NCBI GenBank assembly: GCA_036023115.1
Contig: JAYKKT010000073.1
Location: 13,579,001 to 13,643,000, forward strand
DNA length: 64,000 nucleotides
Direction of reading: 5' to 3'
Source: Brasenia schreberi
Lineage: Eukaryota > Streptophyta > Magnoliopsida > Nymphaeales > Cabombaceae
Part shown: positions 1-10,439 of the stretch, in pieces
Position numbering within the stretch: the first letter of the stretch is position 1
Layout: the number at the start of each line of letters is the position of its first letter
The notes under the pieces: model-generated
What the model was told of the DNA's origin: nothing
The model's database searches: none
What the model saw: only the letters and a program-made list of their open reading frames with translations
Position numbers and translations under genes: made by a program

Positions 1-1110
1 AAAAATTGTAAACCTTATCCTTGTCTCTTTCTCCATTCATAATTTTTGCATTGCACGTCTAGGTAACAATTTGGCTTGGTGGAGGTTGTCAGTTTTGAAT
101 GAACGAAGTGTATTTAGAGGGCTTCGTGAAATGGTTTGAAACTCAATTAACGCAACCATGTCTGAAGTTCCAGGTGAATGAATCCGTGCACGGTCAGTCA
201 GTGTGGCTGATAACTGGGCCAAAGGAACCGAATCAGATTGAAAGTTCAAGAGGGCGGTGAAAAGATTGGAACGGTGTCGGGAAGAAAGGAAGGAGGGTAT
301 ACATGACATCTCTAAAATGGGTCTTACGGATTTGAACAAAGAATGCATTGTTTCTGCTGGTAGGGGTCTTGCCTACCCATCTGGGTAATAAAAAAAAAAG
401 GAATGAATTTCTTAACCTTTTTAGACTAAGATCAAGTTTAGTATATGTTCCTATCATATTAATATCCACACATGGTTATTGGTCGTATAATATTATTTTT
501 TTAGAGTGTCCCTCACTGTAATCTTTAACCAAACTTATTTAGTAGAATTGTGGTTCAGAACTGAACCGAATCAAAACCATCGGTTTGGTTCAATTCCCAA
601 AATACCAAAAACCACAAATAGCAGTTTGGTTCGAGGTTGAGGCTAGAACCGTACCAAACTAAAACACGAACAACCCTAGTCAGAATCCATCTTCCGATCA
701 AATTAGTTTAAAAGAAATTCAGGAACTGGATCCAATTGAATTGGCCTGAAGTAGATTCAAATCTAAAACAATCAAACAAAAACCCACGGCAGAAGTGGAC
801 ACAATAGCAACATCTTCCTGCCAATACGATTCAAATTTGAATGAGTCCATTCAGGCCAATTCAATTTTGATTCTGATTAGCATTGGCCTAACCTTTCGAA
901 ATGCTCCAAACCGATGGCCAGAAAGGCCAAGTCATATGCTAGTACAGGTGCTAGAAAAGTCCATCCTTCTGGATGGATGGTTCTCTAACAGTTGGTAAAA
1001 ATCCTTCTTTCCTCTGCACGTTGTGCAAGGAATATCCACGGGAAAGGAGCCTACAAAAGTATCAAGTAGCGCACACGGAAAGGCACAAAAAAGGAACCCG
1101 AATAGCTTAC
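1..1110. other. CPL3 downstream region with a MITE-like remnant
   Basis: No coding exon is supported here. The terminal CPL3 exon is expected to the left of 1111, but I could not find a segment coding for the usual Val-Glu-Ala-Ser-like C-terminus. It may lie beyond the window edge. About 545-685 is rich in GGTTTGGTT / AACCAAAC motifs and resembles the ends of the MITE family seen at 18750-19305 and 54305-54850, but lacks clear paired termini. Confidence 0.5.
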
Positions 1111-4100
1111 CATCCAGGATTAACCACATATCTCCCCGTCGAGATGACCCAATTCACCTATATACCGCATGCAGAAATAATTGACCAGTAAGATCGACAG
1201 TGATAACCAGAACCTGTCATGGTTGAGAAAGCACACAACTAATAGGTGCATACCTTATCTGTTCCGAGTGAACTGGCAACAACATGAGTAACGTGTTCAT
1301 CGAGCTGATATAGGCACTCAGCACCGAATTGCTCAGCGAGCTTCCAGAGAGGATGCATATGTGGATTCGCCTCACCGATTGGGAAGATTCGACTGAAAAC
1401 TATTTTACAGCCGTGTAAGATCTTTCGTTGTTCGGAGATTAGGATACCTCGAACATCAACCTTGCTTAATGAGCTATTAGAGAAGAAGCTCTGGTGAATC
1501 CTCTCAATAACCTGATCAATGGGAAGTGTCAAAGAGAAAACATTGAAAGGAACTCAAAATGAACAGCTCTACAGCCTAACAAGAGTGAAGATCCTCACAG
1601 TCAGAGCAGAAGCCAGAGTCCCATCCTCGGATCTCTCGTCGTGATCAATTTCAAGTAGAGATGGACCAAGAAGCCCAAACTGTCGCCTGCTACAGGGGAA
1701 ATAGGTATATCTGTGGGAGAGAATAGATTTTAGTGGTGAAAACAACAGCAAGAAAAAGAAAGAAGAAATCAGAGAGCGAGGACAATATAGAATATACCGC
1801 TCAACAAGGATCAAACTATGTCTGTGATGAGGCCACACTTTCACAGAATCATCGATGATCAACACAGCGGATTCCATACCCAAAACCCCATTCAAGTCCT
1901 TGCTTTTCGGGAGCCTTTCGTCACCATCAAGAGAGTCACTATCATCACCTTTAGATATAACACGTCCCGTGAACAAGACCCCCCTTGGATCAAGCACCTT
2001 TGCCATTTCAGTAGCATACCATTTATTGCCCATTGTATAGAGATGCAGCTCATAAAGCTTACTTGCCTGCATTTAGCAGTTATCATATTTAACAATGAGA
2101 AAAACAAAGGACAGATGAGGAAGAACTTCATAAAAGAAGTCAAGTCAATAGCCAAGAACCGACCCTTTCAGGGAAATTCCAAATGCCAGGCTGCAACTTG
2201 GTCCACATTCCCATGTGAGTGAACCGGAAGAGATGCCTTTGTCCCTTATCGCGGTCAAACTCTTCCTTCTTCCTTAATATCTCGTCAAGAACATGATCTA
2301 CTTCTACAAACTGAATGCAAAAACAATGGATTAAGATAAGCATGGAGTGTGTCACAAGCAAGAATCCCATGGCGTGCGTGCTCGCACGCATCTTTCATAT
2401 CTAGCAGCTTCAAAAGACAATGTACCAGGAGATGCTTGCGAGAAGGCGCACTCACTATGCTCACGGGGTTGAGCATAAACCCCTCTTTTGGTGGCATGTG
2501 TGGTGTATTGTATAGGGGTGTGTGAGTGTAACTCGTGTGTATGTGGCATGGAGTGTTGTACACGCGTGTGTGAGTGTCACTCGTGTCAATAGGGAGTGAG
2601 TTTGGTCCCTTGTAAGCTCGAGCAAGTGTCTGTACACTTGGGCGAGTCGTAAGTCTAGCCTAGGGTGCCTTGAGTGAATGGGGCATAGTGCTAGGGTAGA
2701 GTCGGTCGGGTTCCAACCGGGTACAGGCCAAGCACGGGCATAACGGAAGTTGTGGTTGGGACGGTTACAGTGGCAGGTGAGGGGTTACCATGTAGCTGGA
2801 GCCGGGTGCTGTGGAAGCTGAAGAGGCACCCTGGCGCGCGGTGCCCTGGTGTATGGCGCGTGGTGCCCTAGCACGTGGCACACGACACATTGGCGGGTGG
2901 CCGTTACTCGGGGAGACCAAGGGGCGCTGCAGTGGCAGGCGCCCGTGGCAGATCGTTACCTCTTGAGAAGATGGAGAGGTGTTGCAGTGGGCAGGCATGC
3001 TAAAACGGGAGCTGAAGAGGCCAGACCGTTACCTGCAGGAAGCTGAGGAGGCGCCCTGGTGCGTGGCGCACGACGCCCTAGCGCGGGAGCTGAACGAACG
3101 CTGGCCGTTACAGGGGGCAGCCGAGAGTGCGCCAGGCGGGCGTTACCCCAGCGACTGGCGCGTGGAGCATGAAGGCGGCTAGTCCAGCCCTTGGGATGCA
3201 AGGGACAGCCAGGGGGCACTATAAGAGGGGTGTGCCAGCCTTGTGGGGGGGCTGATTCCCCAAGGTCTTGTGACCCTTTCACCGTGTAGCTAGGTGAGTG
3301 GGTGTGACTTTGCGTGGTTCTTGAGGAGAACCTTAACTAGCTAAGGTTGGTGAGAAGGGAGTCAAGGTCGAGTGAGTGGGTGCAACCCTGTGTCTGTGTG
3401 TGTTCACGTGAAAGTCTTGTAATCAAAAGTTGCTGAATAAGAGCGTGGCAATCTTGGTCCTCACTATCTGTTATGCTTAAGTCTCGTGCTTTACTTGAGT
3501 GTGATCGAGTGAAGAGGGTGAGCAGTGTGTGGAGGCCTTCTGCAGGATTAGGGTATGTAGCGAAGTTGTCCGTAGAGGAGAACGCAACAGCACCATGCAC
3601 AGTGAAGTGCAGTGAAGTGGCTGAAAGGCGTCGAGAGCATCGAGCCTTGCCATCACAGGTAGGCTGTTTTTCGGTTGAAAAATTGACCTGTGACAGAGTG
3701 TGTAGTTCATTAATCAAGAAAGGAGAACAACATAAAGAACAAGTATTCATATTCACCTTCCCAGAATTAAAAAGGGTACGGTCAAGATCCAAAACAAGGC
3801 ATAGTTTTCGAACAGCAAACATTTTATTCTGTTCCTCAATCCTTCTCGTACGCTCCTTCTGGATGGTGACCCTCTGTTGTTCATCAAGATCCTCTAACAG
3901 ATAGCTTACATCTCCCCACGGATCTTGGGTTTGTAAATCCTCATTAGTTCCTCCATCGGGTCTGATGCCAGTACAAACCACGGAACTTGGCTCTGGTTGC
4001 ACTAAGTCTGTGGACATCCCTCCAGAGGCCACGACTGCAAATCGTGAACCAGACTTAATATCGGAAACACTCTTTGCTTGTTCATTCAGTTCTGTATCCA

Positions 4101-7100
4101 TAGAAAGATCCTTCCTACACTGAAAATTCTGCAGAGCAACTGCGTTCGATTCAGGCTGCTTAGGCAGCAAGCTTTCGTTCTTCTGTAATGCATTTTCCTG
4201 TAATAATCTGCGACGTGGGTCACGTGGTTTCATGCGAACTCTTCCTGAATCTTCTTTTGGAGGGGCCTGAGCATGTTCGATTGAAAAATAGTAAATCATC
4301 CGGGCCTTCTCAAACATGGAATAAGTGAATACCGAAGTTCCAGAAGAACCAACTAAATGAAGGATGCAGGTTTTAAGACACTATTTGCATAATCAAGATA
4401 TACATCAATAGTTCACGTCTGATAGAATGAATTTCAATGCCAAAACATTACGGCCAAATGGGGCATTAATCATTTCCACACACAGATGCAGGACTCCACT
4501 GCTTCTTCAACCGTCATTACAACTTAAAATCCACAGTAACCAGAATTATTAGGTGGAGCTTTCTGAATGAAGAGAAAAAGGAAATGCATATTTAGAAACA
4601 AAAAATGGCAAAATTCAATTTCTTTTGGGACCTTCGAAATGATAAAGCCCCAATTGGCAGAAGCAACGTCAAGGAATTGGCTCTCTGGTCCAAAAAGAGT
4701 TTCCGCAAGTGAGTTTCATCAATTCTCTCCCCTTTCTAAAGCTGCACAAGGTGGCCTCCAGAGCAAACCCCACCATTCCACTTAATGAACGACTCTTACC
4801 CCACATCCTATGCCTTTTATGGTTGGGAACCGTCAAAGCACTCAGAAAGCGAAGCTAGCGAGTAGCGACATTGAATTGACCCTTAAGCTAGTGAGTTCTC
4901 AGATGAGCTCATGCAAAGCCTCCATGGAGAAGAGGCATCGTCACCATGCAAAAAGTGGATGAAATATGACACTGTATGGGATTATATTATGGATTGTCTA
5001 CAATTCTACTCTACAATAAATTGACCTATTTGTTTGCGCAGGCATGAAAAGCCTTATGCTTGGATTCTTATTGGATAAGCGCTTGCTGCAATAAGAAGTC
5101 TCTCTCCTCGGTTTCTTTTCCTCCATGCTACTTTGTTCGTGATTACTTTGTTGCTTAATCATTTCTTCCCAAAGCAAGCTGATAAATCTCTAATAATAAA
5201 AAATCCGAGAGGGTGACACTAAACCCTAGGACTAACTAAACCAAAATGGTTGAGAGGCATCACAGTTTAAAGCTTACCAGTGGCACTGCTTGAATAGGAA
5301 CAAACCCAGGTTCCAAATCTAGCTCTCGGGGCTTCAAAAGAGCAGTGGGCGGTGTTGGCACTGCAGTAGGCAACACAATTGAAGTAGGTGCCTGACATGG
5401 AACTTGCTGAGATTCGAGTGCAGATTTCTGCACACATTCTGCTGCCAGTCTCTCCTGCTCTTTCTTTATTAGCTGAATCAATATACTTGGATTAATTCCG
5501 TTCAACAAATTAGGCATATCTGTGGAAGGTCGGGTTGCTCCCACATTAGTTGAAGGCATGTGCCGAGAGAAAGATCGCATCTCTTTTGGATTAGGAATGT
5601 CTACTAGCATAGTACTACCTGAACTGCTTGTTGGAAGGGCCTCGCCCCAAACGGCATTAGATCCAACAATCACCTTATTTTCGATTCTCATTCTCCTCCC
5701 CATGGAAATTTCTGCCTGAATAACTTTCACATTTTTATCACCGTGAGTGGCTAGAGGAGCGGTTGTACATTCCTTTCGCCACCCACCTCTCCCAGGGACT
5801 CCCTGAACTGTTCCAGAGAGAATGCCTTCGGTAAGACCATTTCGTGGTCTTTTGACAGATAGGCCATCGAACAGAGCATCAACAGCAGCCCTCTGTTTCC
5901 TTGAAACAATTCCCCTTCCATAAAGATCATTACTGGTTGAAGAGTTAACAATAGAAACTGGACAATGATTGGGACCAACTGAACTGCCATCAGATTCTAA
6001 AAGCCTGAGCCTCGGATCTCTCCTTCTCGGTTGGGTCCCTGATAAGGGATTAGTAACGGAGGTAGACCGCATGGTGGTCATAATCGGTTGTTCCCTCTGG
6101 AATAATAGAGCCCCAAGAGGTTGAGGAGAGGTGGATGTCTGACAAGCCACGGCATTATTAACAAAAGACCCAGCTGGTTTATTACATATTACACTAGATA
6201 TCTCTTCAGTGGCAGCTCCATCTTCCCCTTCGCCTTCTGAAGATGGAGTTGGGATTGGCAACCGAATACTAGACCAAAATGATGTACAGTAAAACTTTTG
6301 CTGATAACTAGATACAGCCTTCAGAGCATCTGTCGAAGACGGATAAACAAAATTGTTCTCATTATCATTGTCATGCCTGAAGCTTTGAGTGTCCTTTGGA
6401 GTAGGTTCTCGCATGGCTGCTTCTTTTAGTGCAACGGTTGGCTTCTCATTGCGAGCCGGTGGAGTGAGAGAAGGAAGGTTCATTTCATCTTGATCCCATG
6501 GAGAACCACGGCCGTCCGGTTTACCATTCACCCTTTGAAAAGGATCGATAAAGAGAGGCCCACGGATGCTGCAGAAGCATCAATGTTCCTTGATCTTAGT
6601 CGGCTCTCACTTGTATCAAAATTAGGCGGAGACAAGTTGATACCAAGATCTATCCTTTCAACTGGTTTATCTTTATCAATGGACAAGATCATCGCTTCGA
6701 ACTGAAACATTTGGAGTAAGTTTCGACCATATATAAAGCCACAACGTCAATTTGGCTCGACAAAAATGAGATCAGTCTAACCTCTTTAATTTGACAACGC
6801 GAGAACAAAGAATGCGTATCATTGGACAGAGATGCAAGTAAGCTGTAGCGTACACCATGAATATATCAGCCAGTTCCAAAATGTTCACGGTAATAAACAC
6901 ATCAGAAACAAAATTTTAGTTACTAAACCTTGAGATCGACTCCTTGTCTAGATCTCCAAGCTTTGAATTCGAGCTACGGTAAGCCTACAGAAACCCATCA
7001 AGCTTTTGTAAGCCAATAATTGAAAAACAGCAAGTGGAAACAACCACAGTAAAATTAGAATTGAATCACGAATAGCGATATAGTCAGTTATTGCATGTCT

Positions 7101-8036
7101 TACTGAGTAGACAGAATGGGCTCCATCGTATATCCGCTGAATCACTGATGTCATCATAGTATCAAGCTTTTTAGCGTTACCAAGTTGATAATCTACCGAT
7201 TTCAGCTTCTCTAAAGCATCTTTCAGAGTAGCGCACCAATGCGCGAATGACCTAAAACAAATTGACCATTATTTACTTAGATAGCTATTTTATTATTTGT
7301 TTTCTCAAAAAAGAACCAATATCCTTTTAGGGCTCAAATAACTTCAAACGTAAGGATTTCGATTTTCCGCTCAAGTCAATGAGATCATTGGTTGATCCTC
7401 AAAATAGTTCGTATCAGTCCCAAGGCTTACTCTGTCGAATCTTTTGTTGAGAACTCCATCAACGAATTCTGGATTAACACTAGTATGTCTTCCAATTCCC
7501 AGTCACTTCCATCCTCCTGCTGAACTTCTTCCTGCGAAACCTCTTCGAAGGAGATAGCCGTGTCATCATCGACAGCATCTCCCATTACAAACCTCGCCTT
7601 CTTCTATCTCTCCCTCCTCCTTCTCAGGTTCCTCCCTTGCCGCATCAACGGCCCCTTGCTTATTACCCTTTCGCTCATCATCGAATTTTTCGTCATCCTC
7701 TACCTTTTCCTCGTCTTTCGCACCAATAACGAACGCTGAAACCCATTTCTCGTAATCCGATCTGATATCCTTCAGCCCACCCCTCTTAGCCGGCTTCGAC
7801 TGCACCGCCTGAGCCCAGGCGAAGTTGTAAAGATTCCGTCCGTACTTCGGCGCCACCGGAAATTTCAAATACGCCGGCGTCCACATCCCGTCACCGTAAC
7901 GCTGTCCCCAAACCCTGGATCCATAGCTATCCCTCGAATCGCGAATCCGATCTAGCCTCGTTTCCCCAGATGCATCTGGACCGAACGAGATCTGCCCGTT
8001 CTCCACGTTCATGCCGTGGAACTCAGCTCGCGCCAT
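1111..8036 (-). CDS. CPL3: CPL3-type RNA polymerase II CTD phosphatase (FCP1 + BRCT), 3' end incomplete
   Basis: Predicted nuclear Ser/Thr phosphatase acting on the RNA polymerase II C-terminal repeat. Exons in transcript order: 7431-8036, 7104-7251, 6929-6984, 6782-6842, 5278-6701, 3757-4266, 2164-2310, 1798-2066, 1599-1710, 1254-1511, 1111-1157. Together they give about 1,210 codons, close to the roughly 1,240 residues of Arabidopsis CPL3. The N-terminus has the plant CPL3 pattern (NFAWAQAVQ, then an acidic EEGEIEEGEV). The middle carries RMKPRDPRRR. The FCP1 catalytic loop reads LVLDLDRTLFNS (DxDxT intact), followed by RHLFRFTHMGMWTKL and ELHLYTMGNK. Exons 1254-1511 and 1111-1157 encode the BRCT domain (HPLWKLAEQFGAE, DEHVTHVVAS, STGRYVVNPGW). 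The last exon ends mid-codon at a GT donor, so a terminal exon is missing. I chose the ATG at 8036 (MARAEF); an in-frame ATG also lies at 8186. Single-base frame breaks occur near 7590 and 6532. Family assignment is firm; details of exons 3-4 are inferred. Confidence 0.88.
2350..3695 (+). mobile_element. Solo LTR (1,346 bp) inside a CPL3 intron
   Basis: The element starts TGTCACAAGC and ends CCTGTGACA, giving a perfect 7-bp terminal inverted repeat (TGTCACA/TGTGACA). It is flanked by the 5-bp direct repeat GAGTG at 2345-2349 and 3696-3700, the classical mark of LTR-retrotransposon integration. The interior has no RT, integrase or gag. It is much more GC-rich than its surroundings at about 2750-3280, with recurring CGTTAC-containing subrepeats. 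A TATA-like CTATAAG lies at 3219 and an AATAAG-like signal near 3436, so the LTR reads on the plus strand, antisense to CPL3. It accounts for most of the 1,446-bp intron 2311-3756. The superfamily cannot be set from an LTR alone. Confidence 0.85.
4267..5277 (-). other. CPL3 intron without recognised content
   Basis: This intron lies between exons 5278-6701 and 3757-4266, with donor GTAAGC and acceptor CAG. It is AT-rich, and I see no coding or repeat signature. Confidence 0.6.
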
Positions 8037-8290
8037 CTCCGCGGCCTTTTCTTCTTCTCTAGAGTTTGTGGACACGCAGAGAGTCCCGCCGGGGAGCACA
8101 GGTCTCAGATGGGATCTCCGATGACCCAAAGCGCGGCAATACGACGTCGATCGGTCATATCTGACCGGAACCCTCGGGTTCCCCAAGAAGAATTTCTAGG
8201 GTTTCAAGATCATCGGGATCTCTTCACCCGAAAAAAAAACATCGTCGAGATCTAGGACGAAAATTAACCCGTTTCTTGGCGATTAATTTG

Positions 8291-8399
8291 GAGTTAACTG
8301 CTAACATGGCACACCATTGGGATCTGTGGAAACAAAGAATCCAAGTAGCCGACCCCGTCTAGTATGGGAAAAGGCTTAATTGTTGTTGTTGTTTGTTGT
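8291..8399 (+). mobile_element. RTE-type LINE 3' tail upstream of CPL3
   Basis: A 5'-truncated copy of the LINE family seen at 43616 and 47418. It starts at the codons for LTANMA and ends with TAGTATGGGAAAAGGCTTAA followed by a GTT-rich tail. A 17-bp direct repeat with one mismatch (TCTTGGCGATTAATTTG at 8274-8290, TCTTAGCGATTAATTTG at 8400-8416) flanks it and fits a LINE target-site duplication. It lies about 250 bp upstream of the CPL3 start, in the likely promoter or 5' UTR. Confidence 0.8.
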
Positions 8400-8813
8400 T
8401 CTTAGCGATTAATTTGTTAATGGAAACAAAATTAGAAACCAAAGCGATCTGAACGGCGAAAGGAACGTGCTCCCGCACCTTCAATACAACAGAATTCGTA
8501 ACCACAAAAAATCGAAGAATGAGGAGAACGAGAAACCAAGAAACGAAACATGAAGAACAGTAACACGTTTTGACAACCGCCGAGCTTTATAAAGAATTGA
8601 AGGTCCAATTGCAGCCGTCCGTCTCAGAGTCCAATCGGTGACGTGGCTCGCATCCTTTGATTGTATTTTGTTTTTTTGACAAGCCGCATCCGTGAGTCAG
8701 TTGGTTACTTTGATACAAGTTAACGGATATACAAACTATCGGCAGGTATCATTCATAACTAGTTTTACTTCTTTATTAGGGTGGTCATCTTCACACCCGG
8801 CCTAACAACCTGA

Positions 8814-8846
8814 CCCGAACCCGAACCCGAACCCGAACCCGAACCC
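8814..8846. repeat. (CCCGAA)n microsatellite
   Basis: About five hexamer units. It sits at the edge of a repetitive block that also contains CCCGGCC and GACCC-rich sequence. It is not the plant telomere unit. Confidence 0.8.
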
Positions 8847-8870
8847 CAACCAAAACTTTTGGGGCTGGGT

Positions 8871-8990
8871 TTGAGTTTAGATAGGGTGTTCCATGAATCC
8901 AGACACAAACCCGCACTTAATCCAAAAAGTTTGAGTTTAGATAGGGTGTTCCATGAATCCAGACACAAACCCGCACTTAATCCAAAAAGA
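8871..8990. repeat. Two-copy 60-bp tandem repeat
   Basis: Copies at 8871-8930 and 8931-8990 differ only at the final base. The unit contains TAGGGTGTTCCATGAATCC. A (TA)n-rich tract follows at about 8993-9053. Confidence 0.9.
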
Positions 8991-8991
8991 T

Positions 8992-8992
<1 letters not shown>

Positions 8993-9038
<46 letters not shown>

Positions 9039-9053
9039 TGTATATATATATAT
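8993..9053. repeat. (TA)n-rich microsatellite
   Basis: An interrupted TATA tract next to the 60-bp tandem repeat. ORFs across it encode only Ile-Tyr runs and are not genes. Confidence 0.85.
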
Positions 9054-9410
9054 ACAATGAGGTTGAAGTTGGTATAACCCAACATGGCTCTTACCGGGTC
9101 TTGATTTTGGAAATTGGACCGAACCAAAACTGAATAAGGTTAATATCAACCAGCTTTTGATCCAACAATGTGACCCAACTTGTTGACCCGATTCGACAAC
9201 TAACTTGAAAATATATAACATGTGATAATTGCTCAACAATTTCTTTCTTAAACTTATCTATTGTTGTTATCTTGTTTATAGGATGATGTCGATACAATCA
9301 TGCTGCAACTTGTAAATATCATTGGAAAAAAAGTTGATGTAACATCAATAAAAAATAAAATAAAAGAACCCTTAATTGTGATTGAAGATACATGTATGGA
9401 TTAACTCATA

Positions 9411-9521
9411 TAATATAGTCGGACTCTCTAACTCTCCCCTAGCTGGTGGTGAGTTCAATTCTCGAGGAGTGTACCGCAGCCATGTAAGGCGTTGGCAATT
9501 GTTGTAACCAAAAAAGAATCT
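9411..9521 (+). mobile_element. Probable tRNA-derived SINE copy
   Basis: It contains a B-box-like GGTGAGTTCAATTCTCG and ends GCAATTGTTGTAACC plus an A-run, the same 3' end seen in the SINE at 33263-33397. The 5' A-box is degenerate and I did not find target duplications. Confidence 0.5.
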
Positions 9522-10380
9522 CTTAAGATAAAAAAAGAGAGTTGAAAACTGATATGACACGGTCTCAAGCATAATGACAATCAAGATTTCGTCCAGAAAA
9601 TTTATAATTTTGTATTGAAATTTCAAAAAATATTTGAAATTTTTTAAAGCTTGTCTTATTCGAACCGGAAGTCCGTTCCACCCAAAACAAATTTCTAAAT
9701 CCGCCACAGGTCACACCCATATAGTCGTGTCCAAGTTAAGTTGGTTGGTGCATTGAAGAATGTATGTGCACAAGGCTAGCTTCTCGTGTGAATTTGGTGA
9801 TAATTTTCAAATATCAGATCACTTCACGAGTTGATTGAGTCCAAAATGTAAGGGTAGCCATTTTGGACTTGACCCAACAATTCACTTAAACCCGATCTGA
9901 AGAATTCAAGTCCAAGTTGACGTTCAGCACACCTGGGTTGTGTTCGGATCAACACGAAAGAACCGTTCGACAGGATTAGGTCAAGCTTGAGAGAACCATC
10001 ACCTGAGCCAATTTTATATTTATCTGAAAATCTGGCGATGTTTTACAATGCAGGTCTACTTTTTACTTTTGGGTCATCAATTTTATTTAGAAAGACATGT
10101 AAAGGTGTTAAGAAATATATGTGGGACAGACTTATTAAATTTATGCTTTCAAAAGTAAAAAAATAAGCATAAGAAAATTATGTCAAATTTGATAAACATT
10201 ATTTGCATGAAAATGTGACAATTTTAGTTTTAAACAGCATATTTCTACCTTTTGCTTTTCAAATTTCAGTATAAACCGACTTTTTGATTCAAGGGTTCAA
10301 ATTGGATGAATTGGTAAAGTACTCATGTTATATTAAATGTGAATATATAAAATATCAACATAAGTACATTTTTATTAATT
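9522..10380. other. AT-rich intergenic region with degraded repeats
   Basis: No coding signal. Scattered GGGTC/GACCC-containing blocks (about 9840-9990 and 10390-10440) look like fragments of old MITE-like elements, but no boundaries can be drawn. Confidence 0.5.
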
Positions 10381-10439
10381 ATTTATCTTCGGTCAGTTTT
10401 GGGTCCAGGTTGATGTGGATTAGACCCGGACCCAAAACT

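Noticed and set aside
2765..3282. Overlapping GC-rich ORFs on both strands in the CPL3 intron
   Set aside because: They lie wholly inside the solo LTR, have no family motifs and arise from GC-rich subrepeats with few stops.
8814..8846. Possible interstitial telomere repeat
   Set aside because: The unit is CCCGAA, not the plant telomere unit TTTAGGG or a close variant.
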